DNA of 59,390 nt from Actinomadura hibisca NBRC 15177 (GTDB lineage: Bacteria > Actinomycetota > Actinomycetes > Streptosporangiales > Streptosporangiaceae), in the NCBI RefSeq assembly GCF_001552635.1, contig NZ_BCRO01000080.1:1-59390 (forward strand). The letters are read 5' to 3'. Shown piece by piece: positions 40,977 to 51,202 of this stretch. The translations under genes were made by a program, and so were the position numbers. Within the stretch, counting starts at the first letter, position 1, and every line of letters starts with the position of its first letter. Under the pieces are notes generated by a model, which saw only the letters and a list, made by a program, of their open reading frames with translations, did not search any database and was not told the DNA's origin.

Positions 40977-41836
40977 CGGCCCGCACCGCGCCGGGCGGCT
41001 CCCCCGGCACGCTCGCGGCGCGGACGTTGCGGATCGTGCGGCCCGCGATCCTGCTGGCGTTCGTCGTGCTGTTCCTGATCCCGGTGTACGTGCTGGTGGT
41101 GACCAGCTTCAAGCCGCTCCAGGAGGCCGACCCGAGTTCGGCGTGGAGCCTGCCGGGGAGCTGGAGCGCCGACGGCTGGCGGTCGGCGTGGGAGACGTTG
41201 CGGCCCGGCCTGGCCAACAGCGTCAAGATCGCGGTGTCCGGGTCGCTGATCGCGGCGGTGCTGGGCTCGCTGAACGGCTACGTGTTGGCCAAGTGGCGCT
41301 TCCCCGGCGCGGACGCGGTGTTCACGCTGTTCCTGTTCGGGATGTTCATCCCCTACCAGGCGGTGATGATCCCGCTGGCCGGGCTGCTGACCGACCTGGA
41401 GCTGGTCGGCACGATCCGCGGGCTGGTGCTGGCGCACGTGGTGTACGGCATCCCGATCTGCACGCTGATCTTCCGCAACTACTACGTGACGATCCCCGAC
41501 GAGCTCATCGAGGCCGCGCGGGTGGACGGCGCGGGCCTGCTGCGCGCCTACTCGGCGATCGTGCTGCCGGTGTCGGGCCCGGCGTTCGCGGTGACGCTGA
41601 TCTGGCAGTTCACCTCGTTGTGGAACGACTTCCTGTTCGCGGTGTTCCTCGGCGCGCCCGACAGCTGGCCGGTGACGGTGATGCTGAACAACACCGCCGG
41701 GTCGGGCGCGGTGGCCGTGCAGTACAACCAGCAGATGGCGGCGGCGCTGCTGGCGTCGTTGCCGACGTTGCTGGTCTACCTGCTGCTCGGCCGGTTCTTC
41801 ATGCGCGGGCTGATGGCCGGGGCGCTCAAGGGCTGA
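40973..41836 (+). CDS. Sugar ABC transporter permease (MalG/UgpE-like)
   Basis: Second permease subunit, 287 residues and six predicted helices. Opening helix LLAFVVLFLIPVYVLVVTSFK, then NSVKIAVSGSLIAAVLGSLNGYVLAKWRFPG and the EAA loop PDELIEAARVDGAGLLRAYSAIVLPVSGPA. GTG at 40973 overlaps the previous stop by four bases. No ATP-binding subunit or LacI/ROK regulator follows, so a shared MsiK-type ATPase encoded elsewhere is the likely energy source. Confidence 0.94.
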   Translation: MTARTAPGGSPGTLAARTLRIVRPAILLAFVVLFLIPVYVLVVTSFKPLQEADPSSAWSLPGSWSADGWRSAWETLRPGLANSVKIAVSGSLIAAVLGSLNGYVLAKWRFPGADAVFTLFLFGMFIPYQAVMIPLAGLLTDLELVGTIRGLVLAHVVYGIPICTLIFRNYYVTIPDELIEAARVDGAGLLRAYSAIVLPVSGPAFAVTLIWQFTSLWNDFLFAVFLGAPDSWPVTVMLNNTAGSGAVAVQYNQQMAAALLASLPTLLVYLLLGRFFMRGLMAGALKG

Positions 41837-41967
41837 CCTTCCAGTAAGGAATCACTGACCTTTTTCGGCCAAAGGCATGACCCCGGTCACCGTGATCACT
41901 ACACTGCGCGAGCGACGTACCACGCCCCTCGATCGTCCCGCCGCGCCCCCTCCCGGCAAGGAGCCAC

Positions 41968-42948
41968 ATGGGCATCAGACGACTCGCCGCCGCAGGCGCC
42001 GTCTCCGGCGCCGCCCTGCTCGGGGTCGCGACCCCGGCGGCCGCGGCCGCGCCGCACCCGCCGCAGGACGCGCCCCGCGGCACCCCACCCAAGAACGCCC
42101 CCGGCGCGCCCAAGCCCGCCGTGCCCGCCGCCCCCGACGACCAGCCGGTCGGCCCGCCGCGCGTCTCGGCGTCCCCCAACCCGTTCCAGCCCGGCCAGAA
42201 CCTCAACGTGCGGGTCAGCGGCTGCAGGACCGAGCCGCGCGTGATCAGCCCGAACGAGATCTTCGACAAGAACGAGCCCGCCTCGTTCGACGACGAGGGC
42301 CAGGGCGTGTGGTCGGGCATCGGCGGCACCCGCACCGACCTGGAGCCCGGCCACACCTACGTCTCCAAGTTCGTCTGCCTCACCGGTAGCGGCCTGGCGA
42401 CGATGGAGCTGCGCACCAAGCTGCCCGCCAAGCCCAAGCCGCCCAGCAAGCCCGGCAAGCCGAACAAGCCCGACGAGCCGGGCGGCAGGCCCGGCTTCTC
42501 CTTCGGGTACGAGGACGTGACGCTGACCACCCGCCGCGCGGTGCCCGGCGCGGCGCTCGGCATCAAGGTGGTCTGCCCCGTGCAGCCGCGCGCCTACTCG
42601 GCCTCGTTCGCCCACCAGCCGCGCATGGAGAAGATCCAGAAGGACACCTGGGAGGGCGGCGGCCGGTTCAAGGCGCACCTGCCGTCGATCGTCCGCCTCA
42701 CCGTGGAGTGCCCCGGCTACGGCAAGGTGTCGTTCAGCAGCCGGCCCGGCGAGCAGGACGTGGACCGGGGCAGCCCGACGATCCCGCGCGGCGCGCCCGA
42801 CACCGGCGACGGCAGCACCGTCACCGAGCGGCAGGGCCCCGGCGGCGCGGCGCCGCTGCTGGCGGGCTCGCTGGTGTTCCTCGGCGGTTCGGCCGTGCTG
42901 GTGCGCCGCCGCGCCCTCGCGGAGCAGGGACCGAAGGAGAACGGCTGA
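41968..42948 (+). CDS. Secreted surface protein, probable class F sortase substrate
   Basis: A 326-residue exported protein directly upstream of a sortase gene. Signal peptide: MGIRRLAAAGAVSGAALLGVATPAAAAA. A Pro-rich stretch follows, then two similar Ig-like domains (about 67-150, VSASPNPFQPGQNLNVRVSG; about 180-258, FGYEDVTLTTRRAVPGAALG), each with two cysteines, separated by a Lys/Pro spacer (KPKPPSKPGKPNKPDEP). The C-terminus has RGAPDTGDGS near 274-282, then a hydrophobic helix (APLLAGSLVFLGGSAVLV) and RRR. APDTG resembles LPxTG with Ala for Leu. Start ATG 41968 with AAGGAG upstream. I expect anchoring to peptidoglycan. Confidence 0.75.
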   Translation: MGIRRLAAAGAVSGAALLGVATPAAAAAPHPPQDAPRGTPPKNAPGAPKPAVPAAPDDQPVGPPRVSASPNPFQPGQNLNVRVSGCRTEPRVISPNEIFDKNEPASFDDEGQGVWSGIGGTRTDLEPGHTYVSKFVCLTGSGLATMELRTKLPAKPKPPSKPGKPNKPDEPGGRPGFSFGYEDVTLTTRRAVPGAALGIKVVCPVQPRAYSASFAHQPRMEKIQKDTWEGGGRFKAHLPSIVRLTVECPGYGKVSFSSRPGEQDVDRGSPTIPRGAPDTGDGSTVTERQGPGGAAPLLAGSLVFLGGSAVLVRRRALAEQGPKENG

Positions 42949-42950
42949 TC

Positions 42951-43604
42951 GTGAACACCGGCCACCGCGCCGCCACGCGGCGTCGCCGGGAACGGCCGCA
43001 GCGGGACGCGGGCCGCCGCACGGCGGTCCGCGTCTTCGCCGTCCTCGCGCTGCTGTCCGCGGCGGCCGGGTGCGGCGATGAGGACTACTCCGGCGGCCCG
43101 ACCGACCCGGGCGCCTCGGCGTCCTCCTCCGCGCTGCCGCCGCTGCCGCGCTCGCAGCCCGCCACCATCGCCATCCCCCGGCTGAAGGTGTCGGCGCCGG
43201 TCACCGACCTCGGCCTGCAAGCCGACGGCCGCATCGAGGAGCCGCCGCTCAGCCGGCCGAACCTGGCGGGGTGGTGGAAGAAGGGCCCGACGCCGGGCGA
43301 GGGCGGCCCGGCGGTGATCCTCGGGCACGTCGACGCGATGAAGAAGCCCGCGGTGTTCTACCGGCTGAAGGAACTGAAGCCGGGCGACCGGGTGCGGGTG
43401 ACGCGCAAGGATGGGAAAACCGCCACCTTCGCGGTCGAGCGCGTCGAGCGGGTGTCCAAGGACTCCTTCCCCGGCGAGAAGGTCTACGGCGAGGACATCG
43501 ACTACGCGGCCCTGCGGCTGGTGACCTGCGGCGGGACGTTCGACCCGGGCACCGGGCACTACCGCGACAACGTGATCGCCTACACGCGCATGGTGCGGGC
43601 CTGA
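42951..43604 (+). CDS. Class F sortase, predicted lipoprotein
   Basis: Cysteine transpeptidase of 217 residues. The sortase triad is present: His126 in VILGHVDAM, Cys193 in LRLVTCGG and Arg205 in GHYRDNVIAY, in the compact class F layout common in actinobacteria. The N-terminus is basic, then a short hydrophobic run FAVLALLSAAAGC whose final Cys41 fits a lipobox, so it may be lipid-anchored rather than held by a helix. The GTG at 42951 lies two bases after the stop of the putative substrate and has AAGGAG 12 bases upstream. The gene pair suggests a dedicated sortase-substrate set. Confidence 0.88.
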   Translation: MNTGHRAATRRRRERPQRDAGRRTAVRVFAVLALLSAAAGCGDEDYSGGPTDPGASASSSALPPLPRSQPATIAIPRLKVSAPVTDLGLQADGRIEEPPLSRPNLAGWWKKGPTPGEGGPAVILGHVDAMKKPAVFYRLKELKPGDRVRVTRKDGKTATFAVERVERVSKDSFPGEKVYGEDIDYAALRLVTCGGTFDPGTGHYRDNVIAYTRMVRA

Positions 43605-43675
43605 CGTCCCACCGGTCACCCTGAAACCAGACGTACCCGGGCGAATACGGCGCGTCCGGTTGCTTCGGCACGGCA

Positions 43676-43690
43676 TGATGTGAGACATCA
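43676..43690. promoter_or_regulatory. Inverted repeat TGATGT-GAG-ACATCA
   Basis: A perfect 6-bp inverted repeat in the 289-base gap between the sortase and the ASCH gene. Nothing else recognisable is in that gap. Could be an operator for either neighbour. Confidence 0.3.
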
Positions 43691-43893
43691 CAGTGCGAAC
43701 CATTCGCCCGTCCGGGCCGTTGCACCCTTCACAGGGGGTCTCGCAGGGGTCCGGACCTAGCCGCAGGGACACCATTGGCTGACGTAGCGGTGGGGATCGG
43801 CCGGGACGAGCCGGATACTCCGCCGGGAACCGGGCACCACGTCTGCGACCCCCGGGCCAGTATGGAGACCGGGCGAGCACGGGAGGTGACCAC

Positions 43894-44331
43894 GTGCAGG
43901 CGATAAGCGTTCAGCAGCCCTGGGCCTTCGCGATCGCGCGTGGCGGGAAGACCGTCTGCAACCAGGGCCTGCCGACCGCCTACCGGGGCCCGTTGCTGGT
44001 CCACGCCTCCATGCGCGTCGACCTGAAGGCGTGCGACTCGCCGCTGGTGCAGGCCGCGGGCTGGAACCCGCGCGACCCGCTGGCGACGCTGGGCGCGGTC
44101 ATCGCGGTGGCCGAGCTGGAGGACGTCTGCTCCAGCGCGGTGCTGGACGGCACGTGCGAGTGCGGCCCGTGGGCGGAGCCGGAGAAGCACCACTGGAAGC
44201 TGGCCGACGTGCGCCCGCTGCCGCGCCCGGTGGTGGCGCTGGGCCGCCCGGAGATGTGGGAGCCCAAGCCGACGCTGATCACCGAGATCCGCACGATGAT
44301 CGCCGCGACGGCGGCCCTGAACCGGCCCTAG
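43894..44331 (+). CDS. ASCH-domain protein
   Basis: A 145-residue protein of the ASCH fold, related to PUA RNA-binding domains. It opens with AISVQQPWAFAIARGGKTVCNQG, the usual ASCH start (SIxQPWAxxIxxGxK), then YRGPLLVHAS and GAVIAVAELEDV. Members may bind RNA or hydrolyse modified nucleosides; function here is unknown. The GTG at 43894 has GGGAGG at good spacing. It converges on the mismatch glycosylase gene with 9 bases between the stops. Confidence 0.85.
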   Translation: MQAISVQQPWAFAIARGGKTVCNQGLPTAYRGPLLVHASMRVDLKACDSPLVQAAGWNPRDPLATLGAVIAVAELEDVCSSAVLDGTCECGPWAEPEKHHWKLADVRPLPRPVVALGRPEMWEPKPTLITEIRTMIAATAALNRP

Positions 44332-44340
44332 CCCGCGCTC

Positions 44341-44901
44341 TCAGGACCTGGCCGCGTCGGCGGCCTCGCGCAGCCTGCCGAACTCCTCGGCCAGCCGGGG
44401 CAGCGGCCAGCTCGCGTTCAGTCCGCTCGGGTTGGGCAGCACCCACAACCGCGCCGGTCCGATGCCCTCCTCCTGCGGCCCGATCTTGGCGTCCTTGCGG
44501 CCGAAGGCCGTGCGGTAGGCGGTCACCCCGGCGACGCCCAGGTAGGCGGGCCGGTACCGCTCCACGAGCGCGACGAGCTTGCGCCCGCCCTCCCGCAGCT
44601 CCTCCTCGGTCAGCTCGTCGGCGCGCGCGGTGGTGCGCGAGGCGAGGTTGGTGATGCCGAGGCCGAAGGAGGGCAGCAGGTGCTGCTCGCCGGGCGACAG
44701 TTGCCGTTCGGTGAAGCCCGAGCGGTGCAGGGCGGGCCAGAACCGGTTGCCGGGCCGCGCGAAGTGGTGCCCGGTCGCGCCGGAGTAGAGGCCGGGGTTG
44801 ATCCCGCAGAACAACACCCGCAACGTCTCGCCCTCGGGCGGCAGCAGGTCGGGGATCACCTTGTCGCGGGCGGCTTCCAGATCGGCCTTCGACGGACGCA
44901 T
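44341..44901 (-). CDS. mug: G/U mismatch-specific DNA glycosylase
   Basis: Removes uracil or thymine-derived lesions mispaired with guanine. The 186-residue uracil-DNA-glycosylase-fold enzyme has the Mug motif LFCGINPGLYSG, FARPGNRFWPALHRSGF, and the late LPNPSGLNASW. GITNLASRTTARADEL is also typical. The ATG at 44901 overlaps the stop of the upstream permease gene (TGATG), so it is translationally coupled; a GTG one codon earlier is possible. Confidence 0.95.
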   Translation of the reverse strand: MRPSKADLEAARDKVIPDLLPPEGETLRVLFCGINPGLYSGATGHHFARPGNRFWPALHRSGFTERQLSPGEQHLLPSFGLGITNLASRTTARADELTEEELREGGRKLVALVERYRPAYLGVAGVTAYRTAFGRKDAKIGPQEEGIGPARLWVLPNPSGLNASWPLPRLAEEFGRLREAADAARS

Positions 44902-45620
44902 CACACCAGGCTACGCAGGATCAGCACCAGCGCGGACGCCCCCACCACCAGCAGCACCGCGACGCGCATCCGTCTCGCGTCCAGGTAGCGGCGCAGCGGT
45001 CCGGCGGCCAGGAACCCCGCCAGCACGAACGGCGTGAGCGCCAGCCCCGCGACGACCTGCTGGTGCGGCAGCCGTCCCACCGCCCCCAGGGTGAGCAGCG
45101 ACAGCAGTGCGCCGCCGGTGAAGAACACCGCCAGCGTCGCGCGCAGGCGCGGCCCGCTCTCGCGCTGGTAGAGCAGCGCGAGCGGCGGGCCGCCGATGGC
45201 CGAGGCGGTGCCGGTCGCGCCCGCGACCAGCCCGGCGGTGGCCAGCGTCGTGCGGTTGCGCGGCACCGTCCCCGACCACGCGGACGCGCCGAGCGCGGCC
45301 AGCACCACGGCCCCGATCACGACGCCGAGCGCCCGCGCGGGCACGGCCGCGACCACCCACACGCCGAGCGGCGTCCCGGCGACACGGCCGCCGAACGCCC
45401 AGCCCAGGCCGCGCAGATCCGCGTGCCGCACCTCCTGCACGAGGGTGGCCAGGGGCAGCAGGGCGGCGGTGACCAGGATCGCGCCGGGCATGAGCGCCGG
45501 GGACACCAGCGTCACCACGGGCGTGGCGACCAGGCCGACGCCGAGGCCGACGCTGCCCTGCACGATCGCGCCGAGCAGCACCGCCAGGCCGCCGGCGACC
45601 AGGAAGTCGAGAGGTGGCAT
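44901..45620 (-). CDS. TauE/SafE-family membrane permease
   Basis: A 239-residue protein with about seven to eight membrane helices in two related halves. Half one begins FLVAGGLAVLLGAIVQGSVGLGVGLVATPVV and half two TTLATAGLVAGATGTASAIGGPPLALLYQ; both have the TauE/SafE pattern GxxxGxxGxGGG-like with Pro-Pro. The family exports sulfite, sulfoacetate or related anions, but substrates vary. ATG at 45620. It is coupled to mug by a one-base overlap, an odd partner with no evident functional link. Confidence 0.9.
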   Translation of the reverse strand: MPPLDFLVAGGLAVLLGAIVQGSVGLGVGLVATPVVTLVSPALMPGAILVTAALLPLATLVQEVRHADLRGLGWAFGGRVAGTPLGVWVVAAVPARALGVVIGAVVLAALGASAWSGTVPRNRTTLATAGLVAGATGTASAIGGPPLALLYQRESGPRLRATLAVFFTGGALLSLLTLGAVGRLPHQQVVAGLALTPFVLAGFLAAGPLRRYLDARRMRVAVLLVVGASALVLILRSLV

Positions 45621-45673
45621 AACGCCGTGGAACGTTACATCCCGACCTTCCCGGTCGGATCATGCGGGACCGG

Positions 45674-46615
45674 TCAGGCCGACGCCTCGTCCAGCGCGGC
45701 GACCTCCGCCTCGCTCAGCTCCAGTCCCGGCACCGCCAGCAGCGGCGGGAGCTGCTCGACCGTCCGCGCCGAGGCGATCGGCGCGACGACGGTGGGCTTG
45801 GCGGCGAGCCAGGCCAGCGCGACGGTCGGGACGGCGGCGGCGCGCTCCTTGGCGACGTCGTCGAGCGTGGCCAGGACCTTGCGCCCGCGCTCGGACTCCA
45901 GGTACTTGGCGGCACCCTGGGCGCGGGCGCTGTCCACCTGCTGGCCGGGCCGGTACTTGCCGGTCAGGAAGCCCGACGCCAGCCCGTAGTAGGGGACGGC
46001 GGCCAGGCCGTAGCGGGCGGCGGTGTCCTGGAGGTCGCCCTCGTAGGTGTCGCGGGAGACCAGGTTGTAGTGCGGCTGGAGCGCCACGTAGCGCGCCTTG
46101 CCCTCCCGCTCGGCGAAGTCCATGGAGGCCGCCAGGCGCTCGGGCGAGATGTTGGACGCGCCGAGCTGCCGGATCTTCCCGGCGCGCACCAGCTCGTCCA
46201 GCGCCGTCATGATCTCCTCGACCGGCACGTCGGGGTCGTCGAAGTGGGTGTAGTAGAGGTCGATGTGGTCGGTGCCCAGGCGGCGCAGCGAGGCGTCCAC
46301 CGCGGCCTTGAGCACCGGCGCGGACAGGCCGGTGTGCTCGGGGTGGTGGCCGCCCTTGGTGGCGATCACGACGTCGTCGCGGTTGCGGCGCGCGGCGAGC
46401 CACTCCCCGATGATCTCCTCGGACTCCCCGCCCTTGTTGCCGGGCACCCACGCGGAGTAGACGTCGGCGGTGTCGACGAAGTCGCCGCCGCCCTCCAGGT
46501 AGGCGTCCAGCACCGCGAACGAGGCGTCGCGGTCGGCGGTCCAGCCGAAGACGTTGCCGCCCAGCGAGAGCGGGAAGACGTCCAGGTCGCCGATCTTCTT
46601 CGTGATGTCAGCCAT
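45674..46615 (-). CDS. Aldo/keto reductase
   Basis: NADPH-dependent oxidoreductase of 313 residues. The AKR barrel has the catalytic tetrad: Asp and Tyr in FVDTADVYSAW, Lys in VVIATKGG, His in IDLYYTHFDDP. The cofactor region is GASNISPERL, LQPHYNLVSRD, YYGLASGFLTGKYRPG and VAPIASARTVEQL. It resembles the YajO/IolS-like group. The ATG at 46615 matches homologue starts. A single gene, divergent from the LysE exporter; substrate unknown. Confidence 0.95.
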   Translation of the reverse strand: MADITKKIGDLDVFPLSLGGNVFGWTADRDASFAVLDAYLEGGGDFVDTADVYSAWVPGNKGGESEEIIGEWLAARRNRDDVVIATKGGHHPEHTGLSAPVLKAAVDASLRRLGTDHIDLYYTHFDDPDVPVEEIMTALDELVRAGKIRQLGASNISPERLAASMDFAEREGKARYVALQPHYNLVSRDTYEGDLQDTAARYGLAAVPYYGLASGFLTGKYRPGQQVDSARAQGAAKYLESERGRKVLATLDDVAKERAAAVPTVALAWLAAKPTVVAPIASARTVEQLPPLLAVPGLELSEAEVAALDEASA

Positions 46616-46724
46616 GTGTCGGTGCAATCCCCCCGCGCGTCCCGCCATTCCCTCCTCCCCCTTGTTTCCGGGTGGCGGCCCCGCACACCGCGCCGCCGGT
46701 AAAGCGCCAGGAAAACCGCATGAC

Positions 46725-46730
46725 TAGCAT
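46725..46730 (+). promoter_or_regulatory. Candidate -10 (TAGCAT) for leaderless LysE gene
   Basis: TAGCAT fits TANNNT and ends 6 bases before the ATG at 46737, which lacks a ribosome site. Confidence 0.4.
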
Positions 46731-46736
46731 GTCGCC

Positions 46737-47360
46737 ATGCTCTCCGCCTGCCTCGCCTTCGCCCTGGTCGCCGCGCTGGTGACGATCACTCCCGGTCTGG
46801 ACACGATGCTGGTGCTGCGCGCCACGGTCGCGGCGGGCCGCCGCACCGGGCTGCTGGCGGGCACCGGCGTCGCGCTGGGCTGTCTGACCTGGGCGATGGC
46901 GAGCGCGGTGGGGCTGACGGCGCTGCTGGCGGCGTCGGAGCTGGCGTTCGACGTGCTGCGCGTCGCGGGCGCGCTGTACCTGGTGTGGCTGGGCGGCCGG
47001 GCGTTGTGGACGGCCCGCCGCCGCACCGGCGACGCCGCCGCCGAGGAGGCCGACGCGCCGCTGGGCGGCCTGGCGGCGCTGCGCGGCGGCTTCGTCACCA
47101 ACCTGCTGAACCCGAAGATCGGCGTCTTCTACATGAGCCTGCTGCCGCAGTTCGTGCCGGACGGGGCGTCGGTGTTCTGGACGAGCCTGCTGTTCGCGCT
47201 GATCCACGCCGCGCAGGGAATGTTGTGGTTCGGCCTGCTGGTGGGCGTGGCGGGCGCGGCGCGGCGCACGCTGGCGCGTCCGGAGGTCAAGCGGCGCATC
47301 CAGCAGGTGACGGGCGTGGCGTTCCTCGGCTTCGCGGCGAAGCTGGCCGCCGACCACTAG
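46737..47360 (+). CDS. LysE-family amino acid exporter
   Basis: A 207-residue membrane protein of the LysE/RhtB family, which exports amino acids or homoserine lactone-type metabolites. Six hydrophobic segments are visible. The family start is FALVAALVTITPGLDTMLVLRATVAAGRRTGLLAGTGVALG, and LGGLAALRGGFVTNLLNPKIGVFYMSLLPQFV is the conserved central loop. The ATG at 46737 has no ribosome site and probably starts a leaderless mRNA. A shared terminator separates it from aconitase. Confidence 0.93.
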   Translation: MLSACLAFALVAALVTITPGLDTMLVLRATVAAGRRTGLLAGTGVALGCLTWAMASAVGLTALLAASELAFDVLRVAGALYLVWLGGRALWTARRRTGDAAAEEADAPLGGLAALRGGFVTNLLNPKIGVFYMSLLPQFVPDGASVFWTSLLFALIHAAQGMLWFGLLVGVAGAARRTLARPEVKRRIQQVTGVAFLGFAAKLAADH

Positions 47361-47370
47361 GAACGCGGAA

Positions 47371-47402
47371 CGGGCCGCCTCCCCGAGGGGAGACGGCCCG
47401 TC
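47371..47402. terminator. Bidirectional hairpin between LysE gene and acnA
   Basis: ACGGGCCGCCTCCCC (47371-47385) pairs with GGGGAGACGGCCCGT with one mismatch and a 2-base loop. It lies between the two convergent stops. Confidence 0.85.
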
Positions 47403-47418
47403 CGTCGAACGGCCCTGC

Positions 47419-50187
<2,769 letters not shown>

Positions 50188-50349
50188 GGACTCCTCCTCC
50201 GTCACCACCGCGCGTCCGGTCCGGGACATGACGGCGCGGCGTCTTCAACTGTCTGTGGATATGCGACCCGCTCTGGTCGGCCCTGGGAGCCGGTGCGGCA
50301 GGTTCTCATTCACCCTGAATCCTGCCCTAGCCGCGAAGCTGCTCGGGAC

Positions 50350-50368
50350 TCAGGTAGGCCTAACTTCC
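50350..50368. promoter_or_regulatory. Weak iron-box-like sequence upstream of acnA
   Basis: TCAGGTAGGCCTAACTTCC matches the DtxR/IdeR consensus at about 14 of 19 positions, with its left half better than its right. Regulation of an Fe-S enzyme gene by iron would be sensible, but the match is marginal. Confidence 0.3.
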
Positions 50369-50378
50369 GCAGCTTTTC

Positions 50379-50418
50379 TCTCGACGTCAAGCTATCTCCG
50401 ATTTATCTCGACATCAAG
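50379..50418. promoter_or_regulatory. Direct repeats TCTCGACRTCAAG, candidate acnA operators
   Basis: TCTCGACGTCAAG (50379-50391) and TCTCGACATCAAG (50406-50418) differ at one base and start 27 bases apart. Each is itself partly palindromic about GACGTC/GACATC. They lie about 190-230 bases upstream of acnA and just past the end of the small 50453 gene. Confidence 0.5.
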
Positions 50419-50452
50419 TTACCCACAGGTAGAGCGCTCGGGCCGCCCCGCC

Positions 50453-50704
50453 CTACCCGGCGGCCACGAGAAGCCGCACAAGGTCAGTTACCCGGTCCAG
50501 CGGCGTGACACCGTACGCGCTGACGTAGACGCCGCCCTCGGCGATGACCCGGCGACAGGAGTGCCGCACCGGCTCGGTGTGCGTCAACTCGGCGTAGGGG
50601 CGCGCTCCATGCGGCGTCTTGAGGACGGCCCACACGCCCTCATGCCGTCGCAGGCCCCTGATCAACGAGACGAGCGCCAGGGACTCGGCCGACCTCCCGT
50701 TCAA
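50453..50704 (-). CDS. Small hypothetical protein coupled to HATPase gene (83 aa)
   Basis: I start this 83-residue frame at TTG 50704 because it overlaps the HATPase stop (TTGA) and has GGAGG 10 bases upstream. The product reads LALVSLIRGLRRHEGVWAV, ARPYAELTHTEPVRHSCRRV, AEGGVYVSAYGVTPLDRV, an ordered-looking alpha/beta pattern with no membrane segment. I do not recognise a family. Its coupling makes it a fourth member of the WhiJ-type locus to its right. Confidence 0.6.
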   Translation of the reverse strand: MNGRSAESLALVSLIRGLRRHEGVWAVLKTPHGARPYAELTHTEPVRHSCRRVIAEGGVYVSAYGVTPLDRVTDLVRLLVAAG

Positions 50705-51087
50705 GCACGGCCCGCCTCCAGGACGACGAAGACGACCTTGCCCGTGGCGGTGGGGTTCCAACCGAGGGCCTTCGTCATCTCACGCAGCACGGCCAGCCCT
50801 CGCCCCGACTCGGCGAGCAGGCCGGGGTCGCGCACGACGGGCGCGACCGGACTGGAGTCCGCCACCTCAAGGCAGACGCCCCGGTCGCACGGATAGATGC
50901 GCACGGTCGCCTGGGCGTCGCCCACGTGCCGCTGGACGTTCCCGACCAGCTCGGTGACGGCGAGCCTGCCGACGTAGGAGTCGGCGTCCCACGCGGCCAA
51001 GGTCTTCTCGACCCACACGCGCACTTCGTGCAGTCGCTCGGGATCAGTGCTGATCACCAGGGTTGCGGAGTCCGACAACGTGATCAC
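50701..51087 (-). CDS. Anti-sigma-factor-like ATP-binding protein (HATPase, RsbW/AbaA-like)
   Basis: A 128-residue GHKL-type ATP-binding protein. Motif N is LAVTELVGNVQRHVG, the G1 box is CLEVADSSPVAP, and G2 is LLAESGRGLAVLREM; the usual features of serine-kinase anti-sigma factors are recognisable, and actinomycetes hold many paralogues with unknown targets. GTG at 51087 was used; a weak ribosome site makes TTG at 51078 possible. It is divergent from the XRE-DUF5753 gene, as in whiJ/aba-type loci of actinomycetes. Confidence 0.85.
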   Translation of the reverse strand: MITLSDSATLVISTDPERLHEVRVWVEKTLAAWDADSYVGRLAVTELVGNVQRHVGDAQATVRIYPCDRGVCLEVADSSPVAPVVRDPGLLAESGRGLAVLREMTKALGWNPTATGKVVFVVLEAGRA

Positions 51088-51202
51088 CTCGGGGAGTTTG
51101 TGTGGTCCAGCTCACAGAATCGAAGGAGCGGCGTACGGTTGTCGTTGTTCCGAGCCATCACCGCAACGCCCGGGAACTTCCCCCCAGTGCGGAGAGTGAT
51201 CA

